From: Metallyticus violacea
Taxonomy: Eukaryota; Arthropoda; Insecta; Mantodea; Metallyticidae
DNA: 64,000 nt
Assembly: GCA_030762175.1 (NCBI GenBank)
Contig: CM060842.1
Coordinates: 45,540,001 to 45,604,000, forward strand
Direction: 5' to 3'
The position numbers and the translations under genes are program-made. Positions 11,815-22,974 of the stretch are shown here, piece after piece. Below the pieces are notes generated by a model. The model worked only from the letters and a program-made list of their open reading frames with translations, was not told the origin of the DNA and made no database searches. Every line of letters starts with the position of its first letter. The first letter of the stretch is position 1.

Positions 11815-12362
11815 GTTGGTCCTGGCGATCTAATGATAACCACACTTGTCTCGTAAACCCAAGATCGCGGGGTTCATTCCCGGACAGGGGCGATTTTTTT
11901 TTTTTCCTTAACGTCCGGTTTTACTACTAGGCACCACAGGCGGTAGACATTGATGATACATAAGATGAAATGATAAATTGGGAAAGGATATTTTTTTAAG
12001 GAAGGAAGCGTTTCAGGCCTGCCGACATTTGCCATTTATGAGGATTGAGAAAACCTGAAAAAAATTCAGTCAGAGATGACGGTCCTGGTGAGATTTGAAC
12101 CCCAGACCTCCCGCTCACAAGTCCGCGCCATAACTATCTCTGCCACCCTGGCGGTAGGCGTAAAAATATGAAGTATAGCTTTCTTCGGAAGAAAAGTAAA
12201 ACCGTGGGCCGCTTGTCGTAGATTTACGGTAGGAAATAGTATCTGAAGCCTAAAATAAGAGACCTGAGCAAAGTTTATCGGTCGTTTCACGTTCTGAATT
12301 ATTTTGACGTGACTACCAGTGATGTTAAAGAGCTTTCCGTAAATAAACCAAGTTCACAAGTG
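11815..12362 (+). mobile_element. SINE-B split by a nested SINE-A
   Basis: The head 11815-11905 resembles tRNA-Gly (TAATGATAACCACACTTG, B box GGGTTCATTCCC). The body and 3' end resume at 12156 with GGCGTAAAAATATGAAG and run to CCGTAAATAAACCAAG. The direct repeat TCTAAAAT at 11807-11814 and 12363-12370 fits a target-site duplication around the whole composite. Without the inserted 250 bp the length is about 298 bp, close to the uninterrupted copies. Confidence 0.88.
11906..12155 (-). mobile_element. SINE-A nested inside SINE-B
   Basis: Minus-strand SINE-A with tail at 11906 (AACGTCCGGTTTTACTAC) and tRNA-like head ending at GCCACCCTGGCGGT near 12154. It interrupts SINE-B at its T-rich segment after the tRNA head, where SINE-B normally reads ATTTTTTCGGGCGTAAAAA. 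The poly(T) beside its tail is the complement of a poly(A) tail, possibly primed at that T/A-rich site. It inserted after the SINE-B. Confidence 0.88.
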
Positions 12363-12420
12363 TCTAAAATAATATATTACAAACTGTGAACTTCTGTATA
12401 AAATTAATTACAAATTAATA

Positions 12421-12700
12421 AAAACTTTTTTTTTTCCCAAATTTCAACATTTTTTGTTTCCAATATTTGTTTTTTTTTCATTAAAAGTCAATCGCGGAGT
12501 AAATCTTTTTTTTTTTTTTTTTTTTTTTTTTGCACCGTAACATTTTTTTTGCAACAGAACTTTTTTTTTCCAAACATAACTTTTTTTTTTTTTTTGCAGA
12601 GTTAAACATATTTTTATTTCTAATATTTTCGTTGATTAAAAGTAAATTGCGGAGTGAAAATATTCTTTTTACGCAACATGACTTTTTTGGGCAAAGTTAA
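12421..12700. repeat. T-rich duplicated block, offset about 157 bp
   Basis: Two similar halves share the order T-run, AATATT(T), (G)ATTAAAAGT and ATTGCGGAGT/ATCGCGGAGT at about 12492 and 12650. Long T runs (about 12508-12531 and 12582-12595) separate them. They appear to be an old tandem duplication within the disrupted long-repeat copy 1. Confidence 0.55.
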
Positions 12701-12944
12701 ACATCATATGCGACACATTTTCGCAAACAGGTGTATTTTACTTACTAAGTTGCCGTGATAAAAACACAATTGTCTCGACTTCAAATGAAAGTCGGGAGCA
12801 GCTACTGTGCGGGTTGCGTAGTGGACAAGGAAAGCCACATGCCAAGCTCAACCAATAAGCGTAAAAAGAATTTCTAGGTTAAAAGTGATATCAACCAGAA
12901 GTGATCAGTGGCAAATCGATGCCTGAGAAAGGGCCTTTACTATC

Positions 12945-13460
12945 TTTACTACTGGTATATCTGAAAACCGAAATTTAAAGCTTTTCATCTAAACTTGATA
13001 TGTAACAATACAAATGTTTTATATTTGACAAAAGAAGTGTTTGGGAATTATATTTGTATGTAAGAACACTCTATAATAACATTCTAAGAGCTCAGTTTAT
13101 AAGCATGGTTACATTTACAAATGCTCATACAATATAGCTTTGTCTATCAGTGGTTACATATTTCATTTAATTAATAGTATACTATTATTATTTTTGTGAT
13201 TTAATGTAAATAGTAATAATAATAACATAAATACTTTTAAAAACATGGTTTCTCTTTTGTAGTACTTATAGATTGCAAGAAGTCTAATTTTGTTCCCCTA
13301 ATTCCACATAGTAATCCCATAACGTATTTCATTTCATTAATTAATAAGGCCGTAACTTGGATTGTATATTCATTTTTAAAGTTGTTCAACTTCCTGAGAA
13401 ATTCTTTTTGTTTACGTAGCTCGTGCGTGATGGACTTTGTACACTTTTCCCTTCAATAGG
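12945..13460 (+). repeat. Long dispersed repeat, copy 1, right segment
   Basis: Aligns on the same strand with 60690-61480. Shared landmarks in order: GTTTTATATTT, TTTGGGAATTATATTTG, CATTTAATTAATAG, GGTTTCTCTTTTGT, ACTTATAGATTGC, CATTTCATTAATTAATAAGG and a degenerate CGTGCGTGA/TGCGTGACGGACTT. Identity is clearly above chance but reduced by many small indels. Both strands lack coding potential. Confidence 0.85.
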
Positions 13461-13989
13461 CGGCTGAGAGGCATTAGGTCGGGACATTTGTTTTTTTGAA
13501 CAATTTCTAACTCAAAAAAAAAAAGTTCAATTTTTCTCCTATTGTCATGTGAAGTATGGCATATTGCATCATCTTATTCGTAATGAAATTCCTCGTGCAG
13601 CATGTTCTAGTTCCTCAGCGATGACTATGTCTCTTCCTAATCTGTTCTTATGCCCACATTTTGGGTTGCCCAGCTGGTTAAGTTGCATCTCTTGAATGTG
13701 CTCAGTCCTATATCAACTCGAGAGATACGCCTAACTAAGCTGTGGCTAATCCATGTTTGCCGCACACTAAAACTTTGTCTTGGAGCATATTCTTGTTGTA
13801 CTAAGTCGTGCACTTCCATTTCTTGTGTGATGTCCTACCTGTATGTACTGCGTTCCACTTTCTTCTGATTTTGCCGGTTGTTGTTAGGGCGTTGTTTGGA
13901 TGTTTCTTCACAGTACAAGATGTCTGCAAATACCGTTTTGCCCACAGTCATTTCTTTGTTCACCCTTCAAAAGCAATCCGATTTAGTAT
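13461..13989. other. Unassigned stretch
   Basis: Overlapping opposite-strand frames at 13637-13868 give no recognised family. A weak resemblance of minus-strand codons near 13440-13490 to the ITm PDL-x-PL motif is too short to call. Confidence 0.35.
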
Positions 13990-14227
13990 TTTAAAAATTC
14001 CAAAACTATTCTTTTTTGCACTCCGTAATTTATAAGGGAAATATTGAATTGGCATGATGAATATAAGTTTAAAAATTCGAAAACTATTCCTTTTTGTACT
14101 CCATAATTTTTAGCCAAAATCTTGAATTGACATGATGAATGCAAGTTTAAAAATTTCAAAACCATTCTTTTTTGACCTCCGTAATTTTTAAGGAAAATCT
14201 TAAATTACCATGATGAATACAAGTTTT
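13990..14227. repeat. 78-bp tandem repeat, three units
   Basis: Units begin at about 13991, 14069 and 14147 with TTTAAAAATT, then CAAAACTATTC, a T run, CTCCGTAATTT and CATGATGAAT. The period is 78 bp, a multiple of three, which explains the repetitive minus-strand open frame 13983-14165; that frame is not a gene. Confidence 0.9.
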
Positions 14228-15348
14228 CCAGTGACAAAACTGATCACTTAACATTTTTATATATACAAGAATTTCCTGTTTCATAGCTTTATGTTCAAAC
14301 ACATTATGTTAGTTACCCTAGATATATCATTTTACTGTTATCAGAACCATGAACGAATATTCATCCAGGTTGCCAGCTGTCTTTAGACACTTTCTATTTA
14401 CACAAAGGCCTATACAAGGTGAGTCAGGACCTCTGCGACAAGTTATATCTCACAATGAGGAACAATTATAACCTATGCGTCGTTTAGAAGTTGTGCAGTT
14501 TGTTTATGGTACTTTACCAACGATAAACCATTTGAGCTGCCTTGCCCTCGCCGTGCACCTCTATGTGCAGTCGGTGTGTATGAATTTGAATGCAAGCAAC
14601 CATTGGGAATGCTTTCTCTGAGTTGGTATTAGTGTAATTTCATAATGAGTTGTTCGAAGTGTTTCCTGCAGTAACTCATTTATGACTTCTTTTAATGTAA
14701 GTTGCATTCACGTTTCAAACGTATACCTTTCGGAAATAGAGCAATCACTTTAGAGTAAAGTCATTTTTAATCAAGAAACGTGCTGTGGTTAGAAAACTAA
14801 TCTTTTTTGTATTTCGTTTCAGTTTTTCATCACTGTCATATTGCATTGTTTAAATCCATTAATTTACAGGGAATAGGATTTTAAATGTCGTTTCGATAGT
14901 ATATTTGTAACATATCTGCTGAATATCAGACCATTTTTTGTATTCATAGGTATGTAGTATGTATGAGTCGAGAATACGGGTTTTTTATGGTCTATGAATT
15001 AAAAAGATAATGTAAAATATTTTGCAATATAAAAAAGCTTTAAAAATTGCACCACTTTTTTCTCTCTCTCTGATTCAGGTACAAGTGTTAGTTAATTTAG
15101 TATCTGTCCGCTTATATCCGCAACTTCTAAATGCAGGCGGTCTTTCTTTTTTAAAAGTCTATACTGCGTATCCATGTCGACGCTTCCATTTATATTCAGT
15201 GCTTTTCTACTTTTTCCTTTTAAATTTTTAAAAATAGCTCCACACTCATAAATTGTAATTAAAATCACTTTCCATTCTAAATCCTAGTTAGTTAAAAGCT
15301 CTTGCTGCTTCCGCTGTGTTTATTTCCAGAAAAGCGGTTACTCTCATG
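14228..15348. other. Gene-free stretch
   Basis: No coding frame with a recognisable motif and no copy elsewhere in the window was found. Confidence 0.45.

Positions 15349-15398
<50 letters not shown>
15349..15398. repeat. (GT)n-(AT)n microsatellite
   Basis: A short GT run passes directly into about 38 bp of AT. The same GT-to-AT order is seen at 61627-61690. Confidence 0.95.
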
Positions 15399-15401
<3 letters not shown>

Positions 15402-16604
15402 GGGAGACCATTATTTTTCTTTTCTCACGATGATTTAAAATTGTCTTACAGACCATAGATTGCCTATCCATCGATAAATATTATAATTTATTCAATCTAA
15501 AATATAGTTTAAATGGAATTTGTTTTTCTATTTTCTAACTGCTGTTTTAAATATATATTAAACAAATTCTGGAAAGAGCTCACACCCATAGCTTAGTCTC
15601 TGGTTCGTTAAGCAACGGCCGTATTTATGTGATACCTAAAACAGTCATCTATATTTTTACTATACTGCAAACAGAATGTGCCTAACCAAGGCCTTACCCT
15701 ATTCCACAAATATATACAAGTCCATGTAAAGTATGGTCTTGTAACTTTCTGTTCCACGAAAGAAATACTTTATAAAGTATCAGTAAAAAGTTATGTGACG
15801 CCATAAAAGAGCAAGAGGGAGGAACAGCTGTTTGCCGTACTTCGCCATACCTTGAATTAGGTTATATCCACTCCTTAGGGGTTTTTAATGTATAGGGCGC
15901 ATTATTGTCATTCCTATTAAATGGATTGTTTTTTTTCTTATACATAATGATAATTTAACAACTTTATTATGCATTTATCGATATTCAAGTGTAATAATGC
16001 ACTTTGAGACGATGGTTCTATGAGGCCACATTTAGGAGCATCAATTTCAGTCGTCAAGAGAAGGCAGAAGAATCGGGCTTCCCGATTGCTCTCGGTAATT
16101 TATTTTATCAGTCCATTTGGTCATTTATATTTTTTTTTTATATTGCTTGACAATCACGTTTTCATTATAAGCAAAAAAAAAAAATTTTTTTTGAAAATAA
16201 TGGCAGAAGAGATTTCAAAAGATAATGAAGATAGAAAGGAAATTATTTTCGTGGCATGTAGCAAGCACCTTTAAAATAAATTAACTAAGATACTGGTCTG
16301 AAACATGCATTTAAAAGGATAACTCCAATATCAGTCAAGCCATACTTTAATTACACTTAGCCTAACTTTATCATTATACACAATACTTATTTATTCTTTC
16401 TTTATACTTATTCCTATTCATTATTGTTATCACTTTCGCTAATACTTAGCGCATTTGGGTCAACTGATTCCCATAATCATTAAATAGATAATAAATTTTG
16501 TACTAGTATTTGAAGTTACCAATATTCCTAAACTTGTAGATAAATTTATACAAATTACCAGTTGCCGACTAATGCTTCTGTGGAACAGAACAACGAAAGT
16601 GACT
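15399..16604. other. Mostly unassigned; fragment of a dispersed repeat
   Basis: The block near 15730-15765 (GTATGGTCTTGTAACTTTCT then GTTCCACGAAAG) echoes the repeat at 16605-16742, so the same element may extend through here. The open frame 16020-16274 is unsupported. Confidence 0.4.
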
Positions 16605-16742
16605 TGTACATTTGTAAGTGTGGAGTTGTAAAGTGAAAGCGTAGCAAAAACCTCTGTGGAACAGAATGTTACTATTAACTGCAAGTTACAAGTCCATACA
16701 CTTGTAATGTATGTAATGTATTATACTTTTGTGGAACAGGGC
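16605..16742 (-). repeat. Dispersed non-coding repeat (TGTTCCACA type)
   Basis: On the minus strand this aligns with 45487-45625 (+): both show TTCTGTTCCACA(A/G)A repeated about 75-80 bp apart, TTTACAACTCCA(C/T)ACTTACAA and a GTGTATG block. Similarity is roughly three quarters by eye. No coding content and no tRNA-like head, so it may be part of a DNA transposon or MITE. Confidence 0.7.
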
Positions 16743-17130
16743 CCAAAGCTGTCAAAGACTGTTGTTGTGCATTCAGTTACGCAATTTTGTACGTCATTAA
16801 CCTGTTCTGATCAGATTTAAACATCACGAACATTTGGTTTCAATACGTTTCGGCTTGTGTGCGAGCGTTACATCTGCGTTTATTGCTGGTGTTCGGGTGT
16901 ACGCTCTGTGATTGGACAGATTTCTTTAAAATAAGAATAAAAGTTTGTGTCAATTCTGGTACATTCGGCTATAAATGTGTACAGTGACGGTTCGTGGCCT
17001 CTGTAGAAGGATAGGCCAGGAGCATAACTACATGACACCAAATGGCTTGGAGTAAGGCCACTTTTATAAAGACATAAACTCCTCAACATTCTCTCATGAC
17101 TGCAGGATGGTTTTTTTTTTTTGGGGGGGG
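16743..17130. other. Unassigned stretch ending in T/G homopolymers
   Basis: The minus-strand frame 16880-17146 has no recognised motif. The segment ends with a T run then a G run (17111-17131) next to the 3' end of a minus-strand SINE-B fragment. Confidence 0.4.
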
Positions 17131-17237
17131 GGATGCTCTTTAACATCTCAGGTCATCAGCGTCCCATTCAATCAGGGCGTGAAACGGCCGACAAATTTTT
17201 CTCAGAGGCCTCTCTTTCAGGCTTGAGGTTGGAGCTC
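17131..17237 (-). mobile_element. 5'-truncated SINE-B inside a mariner relic
   Basis: Minus-strand SINE-B 3' part: it begins at 17237 with AACCTCAAGCCTGAAAG and runs through GGCCGTTTCACGCCCTG to GATGTTAAAGAGCATCC. The tRNA head is absent. The first base coincides almost exactly with the 5' truncation of the 57883-58002 copy. It abuts mariner transposase codons at 17238. Confidence 0.88.
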
Positions 17238-17660
17238 CAAAAATGCCTGACAACAGATGACTCGTTGCTCCTTTTGGACTGAGGAAAGAAATCTAGGCAC
17301 CCATCTTGCTCTAACCTTATTCATGTTTAAATGTTTACAAATACTTCGAAGGACTGTTGTTTTAGAAAGTTGCTGCTATTTCTGTAACTTTGAGCCGTCG
17401 GTCTTCCATAATTTATCCTTCCACAAGTGCGATGTTTTCAGGAGTGAGCACCTCCAAGGGCCAACCTGCACGTTCTTCGACTTCGATGCTTTCTCGACCC
17501 ATTCGAAAAAGTTTAGCCCATTCTTTTACGGTAGAATATGAGGGGGGTACTTCCCCTTATACGTATTCCAATCGCTGTTTAATTTCATTTGTAGTAAGTA
17601 CTTCTTTTTTGAAGAACTTAATAACGGCTCGAAACTCCATTTTGAACATGTCACAATCTT
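17238..17660 (-). pseudogene. Mariner transposase N-terminal half
   Basis: Minus-strand reading from ATG at 17640 gives MEFRAVIKFFKKEVLTTNEI, then PPSYSTVKEWAKLF, then the linker RMGRESIEVEERAGWPLEV, then MEDRRLKVTEIAATF. These are the paired helix-turn-helix domains and the GRP-like linker (here GWP) of mariner transposases. A stop and a frame change occur after the HTH. The catalytic core is missing; the sequence stops where the SINE-B fragment joins. Confidence 0.82.
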
Positions 17661-19619
17661 CTGCATTGTGAAGGAAATGCAGAAGGCTTCTTTATGCAAC
17701 TACGAGTATATCTTAATAACTGAACTCAGCGGAACGGAAATTACAGCTGAATAAGGTATGACACCAGATAAGGATTTTGTGAAGGCGATAATCTTTATTG
17801 GCGAAGCCGGAAACTTATGGACCTACCCCTCGTAGGTATGTTCTACACAAGCATCTTCTTGTTCTTCTTCTTTGGCAGTGCTGTCAAATAGAGCAAGAAA
17901 TGTAATTTATTTTTTAAATCCATCTCGTAGCTTCAGATCTGTCTGAACATGAGCAATACGGAATTGCTTCGGAAGTAGTGTTAGGGAAATTTCAATTTAT
18001 TCCTAGAACAGTTTAATTTGTTTGTAAGAGTGAAGTGTGATGCAACATAATTAGATCTCAAAAGGAACAATTTCAGAAGATGCCAATGTCGTAGCGTTTG
18101 AACTATGTACCGGGTAATGATTTAATCACATGTTCCGAGAAAGATTTACAAACCGGTGGCAAAGCAGATAAATGCAGCGTTTTCGTTTTTATTAATTACA
18201 TTGTTTATGGTTTTTTTTTTTTTAACTAACCAGCTTATTTATTCGCTCAAGGTAATTGAGCGAGGGTGGCAGTGGGCTACCCTAACGTATACAAAAACCA
18301 CGCAGCCCCTGACCAGCTGCTCTAAGTGACCTCCATAGATAAAGATCAGCGTGGCATGCCCTGGCGTTTAAAAAACAAATTAATGGGCCACGGTATCAAA
18401 ACACGGCCCACGTCGTTTTCTTTTGAAAGGTTCGGGATACCATATAAAGCTGCCATATTTAACAACATAGACTGTGAACACGTAGAGTAATAAACAACGA
18501 AAAATATCGATAAAAGGCTGTTGCATGGGAAAATAATACTGATAATCGCAAAAGAGTAAAGTTTGGGAACAATTAGGACGGAAATTGAAAACGGGGAAAT
18601 CTTTATATGTTTCATTTCATGCAGTAATCTAAGCACTTGTAATAAACAAAGGAATTACTTGTTGCGCAATCCCCTCATATTCAAATACTGTGGTGTTTTA
18701 AGTTATAGAAACTAAATGAAACTTATTAGTTATTCATATTAAACTACAAACAGGAGACAGTTTCTACGATCTGTCATCAAAAATCCGAAAACTGAAAGAA
18801 AATCTGTATGTGCTACTGTTTTCTGTAACGTAAGCGAAGTTTGTAATACAGTTTGTCCTTAAAAACTCAATCACAGTAATGCGATACAACTCCACTGTAT
18901 ATGAATATTTTATGACAAATATTAAACATGCCGTCTGGTACTTAAATTTTTGGTTAGGGACGGGTTCTCAGTACTTTGATACTCAAGAGCTGTTAATATC
19001 TATCTAATTGTGAGCTCGATTCACTTTCGATACAAATTTTCAAAAGTGTAGCCTATAGTGATCACAAGAAACACAGGTCCCATTCATAACCATGGCAAAT
19101 AATGTGTACGCCTCTATGTCTTGTCCCATATTAAAAGTGGTTCTTTCTTTTATTTTTTTCAAGTGGTTTACAGAGATTTGGCAACAATATGTCTTCAAAT
19201 TTTCGTTCAACTTTGCGGAATTGCAGCTTGAAGTGGATATTTCTTAATGTGCTATTGCTTTAACTTTTATCATACAAATTCCTTTCACCTTTGAAGAAAA
19301 AACATGCTTGATCTAAAATAAAATTCTGACTAATGATTATGGAGTTTGGTTAAAAAAAAATCTCATATGATTAAGATTCGAGTCCCTCAGAACGGCCGGT
19401 TTCCCACCAAGACACTGTGGCAGAAACCTTTTCAAAGTGCAAGCAACCGCCAAGGCGCAACAACTCATCTCGTCTGGCACTTTTATTCCTGTAACAGAAC
19501 CAACGGAATGAAGAGCTATGTAGAAAAACGGAAAAATTGTGAAAAGGAAAAATTCATTCCATCATTGGCTTAAGCGACCAAGGAAAGTACGAAAAATCCA
19601 GGAACAGCGAAAAAATCCA
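17661..19619. other. Gene-free stretch
   Basis: Includes a T run near 18210 and unsupported frames at 18346-18636 (-) and 19346-19573 (+). Nothing recognised. Confidence 0.45.
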
Positions 19620-19810
19620 CAGTTTGGATGGCAGGCTCCGTTACCGCCTGAGCGAACCCTCTATGGAAGATAGTCGTATACCGAAATTGGCCTTAAAATA
19701 TCAACATTTAGGCAGAAGAAACACGAGAAGACCTAGGAAATGATGATAATGAGATCGTAACAGGTAAGAGAGGATATTTCATAGGAGGAAGAAGAGGAGG
19801 AGGAGAAAAC
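19620..19810 (+). pseudogene. LINE ORF2 C-terminal fragment
   Basis: The plus frame reads MEDSRIPKLALKYQHLGRRN then TRRPRK and a stop. Arthropod LINE reverse-transcriptase proteins often end with a PKLAL-x-Y segment followed by a GRR/GRPRK basic motif. A purine-rich GGAGGAAGAAGAGGAGGAGG tract follows at about 19785, resembling a LINE tail. Only the extreme 3' end is present, as expected for a heavily 5'-truncated copy. An apparent 52-bp exon with a GTAAGA donor here is explained by this relic. Confidence 0.6.
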
Positions 19811-20111
19811 ATACTCTATTTACTCTGGGATCTCATTAATATAGTATAAAGGTGTAACATATCCTTTCATTGAGAAAGAAAATACAGATGAACTAATTTA
19901 TATATTGTCTAATGCTGTTAAAATAACAAAATTATAGGTTTTTATTCATTTTTATGTCGAGATCGAAAACGTGCATCGAGTATCCAGAGTAAGCCTTGTA
20001 GTTACATTTATACAATTATAATGTTTGATATGATATTTAAGTAATAATTATTATATTTAAATACGGATGCAAATAAAAATGTTACAAATTTGTATAGTTA
20101 AAGTTAAAGTT

Positions 20112-20850
20112 GGAGGGCTGTTCAGAAAAGACTGAGAATGACGTGATCTTTTTCAAAGTATTCTCCGTTGAGTTGAATGCACTTTGCCCAACACGTCTCC
20201 AGTCCTGGAACACGTGCCAGAAGCCATTTTTTGACATCTGCTTCAATACTGCCTCGGCCTTTTTTCACTTTGGCCTTGGAAGTACCAAAATGGTCTCCCT
20301 TTTGCAGACAGGGAAAGAGAGAAAAGTCACGGGGGCTAAGTCTGGGGAGTATGGAGGATGGGGGACACATTCAAAGCTCCCTGCACACTTCCATTCCTAC
20401 CATCTTTTGTTCAGGAATCAGTAATCTTGTGACTCACCTCGCACAAACGCGTCTCATGTTCAAGTGATCATGCAGGATCGAAAATGTACTGTCATGGGAA
20501 ATGTGTAACATGTCTGCAAATCTGCCAATTGTTATTCGCCGGTCTTCACCAGCAATGACGTCAGTTGTATTAATCATGGTTTCGTTTACTGCTGTGTTGG
20601 AGCACCTGGAACGTCTCGCTTTGTTGTTCAAACACGTCCCCTTAAATTCTTGGAACAATGCAAGTGCTGTGGATTGTGGCAGAACATCATCATATGCCTG
20701 CAGCAACAATCTGTAAGCGTCCATGCCGGATTTCTGCAAACGAAAGCAAAACTTCAACGCAGCAGATTGCTCTTCAGGAATCAATTGTTTTGTATGTAAG
20801 CGACTGGCGAACTGACGTACTTTGCTCGTCTCCTGTGTACAGACGCATGT
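20112..20850 (-). mobile_element. Mariner, internally deleted
   Basis: On the minus strand, the frame 20784-20434 begins MIPEEQSAALKFCFRLQKSG and continues with EDRRITIGRFADMLHISHDS and NMRRVCAR, which is the mariner DNA-binding half. About 60 bp later the C-terminal end appears (20370-20122): LSPRDFSLFPCLQKGDHFG, then WAKCIQLNGEYFEKDHVI. The part holding the first two catalytic aspartates is gone; GDETWVHH-type and HDNARPH-type motifs are absent. The 3' terminus at 20112 reads GGAGGGCTGTTCAG, similar to the end of the 8049-9240 mariner, so both may belong to one group. The 5' end was not resolved. Confidence 0.82.
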
Positions 20851-20981
20851 GCAAGCGAACTTCTGTTTTTGCCGTTTTCATCATGCAACATTGTTTCAAC
20901 AATATTTCTTTGCTGACCACGATTAAAAAAAAACTGGTTGGTCTTTGTTGACTTGCCCTTGTATGTGTTTCTTATCCGAGT

Positions 20982-21278
20982 TCCTGGTGATGCAGTGGTA
21001 ACCATATTTGCCTTCTAAACCCAAGATCGCGGGTTCAAACCTGGCCAGGATCCATGGATTTTTTCGGGCGTAAAAATCCTAAGCGTGGCTTCCTTCGGAA
21101 AGGAAGTAAAGCCGTGGGTCCCGTGTCGTACATTTACGGCACGATAAAGAACCTCAAGCCTGAAAGAAGAGACCTCTGAGCAAAATTTGTCGGTCGTTTC
21201 ACTCCCTGAATCGAATGGGACATTCATGACTTGAGATGTTAAAGAGCTTCCGAAAATAAACCAAATCTTAAATAAACC
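20982..21278 (+). mobile_element. SINE-B, full length (297 bp)
   Basis: The head TCCTGGTGATGCAGTGGTAA with B box GCGGGTTCAAACCTGGCC resembles tRNA-Gly(TCC). The body contains CTTCCTTCGGAAAGGAAG, CGTGTCGTACATTTACGGCA and GATGTTAAAGAG, and the end is AAAATAAACCAAA. Direct repeats TATCCGAGT (20973-20981) and TACCCGAGT (21279-21287) are a target duplication with one mismatch. A-box and B-box-like sequences imply an internal Pol III promoter, probably inactive in most copies. Confidence 0.93.
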
Positions 21279-21489
21279 TACCCGAGTCAACCTGGATCTC
21301 AATTAGTTACCATAACAATTATAATGAATCCTATACTGTAAAATTTTTTCCGACTCCCGGAGTTTCTAATTATTTTCAGTGTCAAGAGAAATGCGACTAA
21401 TAGTTCATACATAACTGCTCTAGAGGACTGTATCTTAAATTGCTTTTCTTCATTATCATTAGAGGGTTTGCAATACAAATTACAATGAA

Positions 21490-21761
21490 AAGTTTGGATT
21501 AAATGTGGTCAGAGGTTCTGACTTCTACTCCTATAGTCCCGAGTTCGATTCTCGGATTAGCCATGGAGAATTTTCCTTCCATAGGATGATCCTTATGGTA
21601 ACCAAGTCTCGTTAGCTCATGTGCCCATAAGTTTAAGGACTTCCCCTACTGCGCCATAACCATATCACCTTCACAGCTGGGATAATGTAGCGGCGAGCTA
21701 TGCGTTCCGGCCTCAGACTACCGCCGCGTCAGTGAGGAATGCTCTCGAGTTCATGAGCCGG

Positions 21762-21807
<46 letters not shown>
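21490..21807 (+). mobile_element. SINE-C with 41-nt poly(A)
   Basis: A tRNA-like head includes the B box CGAGTTCGATTCTCGG at about 21540. A body with repeated purine/pyrimidine blocks and GTTCATGAGCCGGAATTT follows, then an uninterrupted poly(A) at 21767-21807. The sequence differs from SINE-A and SINE-B. A possible short duplication (AATGAAA on both sides) is weak. A long clean A tail suggests a relatively young insertion. Confidence 0.7.
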
Positions 21808-21809
<2 letters not shown>

Positions 21810-21865
21810 TAATGAAAGAAAACCTGAGAATTAGTTTTAGGTGTTCTTTATTAAATGCATATAAT

Positions 21866-22852
21866 ACAGGGTGTATCTCTTAAAACGTCAATATAAGAAA
21901 TGGCTATAATTGTTAAAAAAAGTAAGATATTTAACTGAAACTTACCATTTTCTGATACCTTCCGAGTTGCAATTTTAATCTTCAATATATTTAAACATGA
22001 CCTCGTTTTGTAGCACGGTAGATGTAAAGCCTGAATATTTATCCAGATATTTCTGAGCATACCATTAGTGACATTTTGAATCGCAAGGTGGATTCTGCGC
22101 TTCAAATCACTCAGATCAGCCACTGGTGCTCAATACATCTTATACTTTACCAATCCTCATAAAAAAAAGTTCAAGGGCTAGATTGGTGACCTTAAGTTAC
22201 TCTACCAATCCATTGTTTCGGAAAGCTATCATTAAGAAAACTGCGTACCTGGCACCAAAGTGAGGAGGAGCGCCATCTTGCTAATAAATTGCCCCAGTAA
22301 GAAGCTGTGGCACAACATAGAACATAAGTATGTATAGATGATTGTGGCAGTCACTGTAGGTTCAGCATAAAAGAAGAGGCCTATCACTCGGTCTTCCATT
22401 AAGCCGCACCAGACAAATTTTGGGCCAATCACATTCATGTTCAAACAACAGTGTATGGATTCTCGCTTCTCGAGATCCTTCGTTTGTTTCTGTTGTATGT
22501 GGAAAGTTGACTCGTCAGAGAAACACACGTGCTTCAAGCACAACATTTTCTTCGTGAATGTTGTTCAAGTTACTCGCGACATAAGAGTAAGACAGCTTTT
22601 TGTCTTGATCGCCGCACTTGAATCGTTGTGTTGTTTGAATTTTGTTTGCACGCATGGAGACTTTTATACACAACATTATGAACCGTACCGCCAGGAAGCC
22701 GGAATTGCAAACCAGTTTTTCGTATTGATTTTATTGGGTCTTTGTAAAGTAGATTCGAATGCGTTCAATTTTATCTTCAGTTTTTCCCCCCTCTTAGAAG
22801 GCAAAAGCTACCTGTTTGCTTGAACTTCGCATCCTAATTCATTATTCTGTTA
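21866..22852 (-). pseudogene. ITm transposase relic (DDE/D core and C-end)
   Basis: Minus strand: TKKMLCLKHVCFSDESTFHI (about 22565-22500) is the first-aspartate motif of the ITm family; then VIGPKFVWCGLMEDRVIGLFF. The second-aspartate motif QDGAPPHF is degenerate near 22275. After a frame change, MADLSDLKRRIHLAIQNVTN and GMLRNIW (22123-22040) match the conserved C-terminal end. The outer end at 21866 reads ACAGGGTGTATCTC, the usual start of such elements; the other end near 22850 is only loosely similar. The N-terminal HTH region is largely lost. Confidence 0.82.
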
Positions 22853-22974
22853 CCCCGTGTGAACAGTTTTGTTTTTCCCCTAGAGGTGTTTTTTTTTTTA
22901 ATTTTATTTTTTGCCTATGGGCCATTGCGCCGCCCACCTGATTATCCGGCCAGCCTGGTCTCGGTGATTAGGGG

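Noticed and set aside
13637..13868. Opposite-strand open frames as a possible gene or transposase
   Set aside because: No motif runs for more than a few residues and the neighbouring similarity to ITm C-termini is too short.
13983..14165. Repetitive minus-strand open frame
   Set aside because: It is caused by a 78-bp tandem repeat whose period is divisible by three.
19687..19762. Apparent exon with CATTTAG acceptor and GTAAGA donor
   Set aside because: The sequence is explained by a LINE C-terminal fragment (PKLALKYQHLGRRN) followed by a purine tail; the acceptor tract is weak.
22437..22823. Plus-strand open frame of 128 codons
   Set aside because: It is antisense to the ITm transposase relic on the minus strand.
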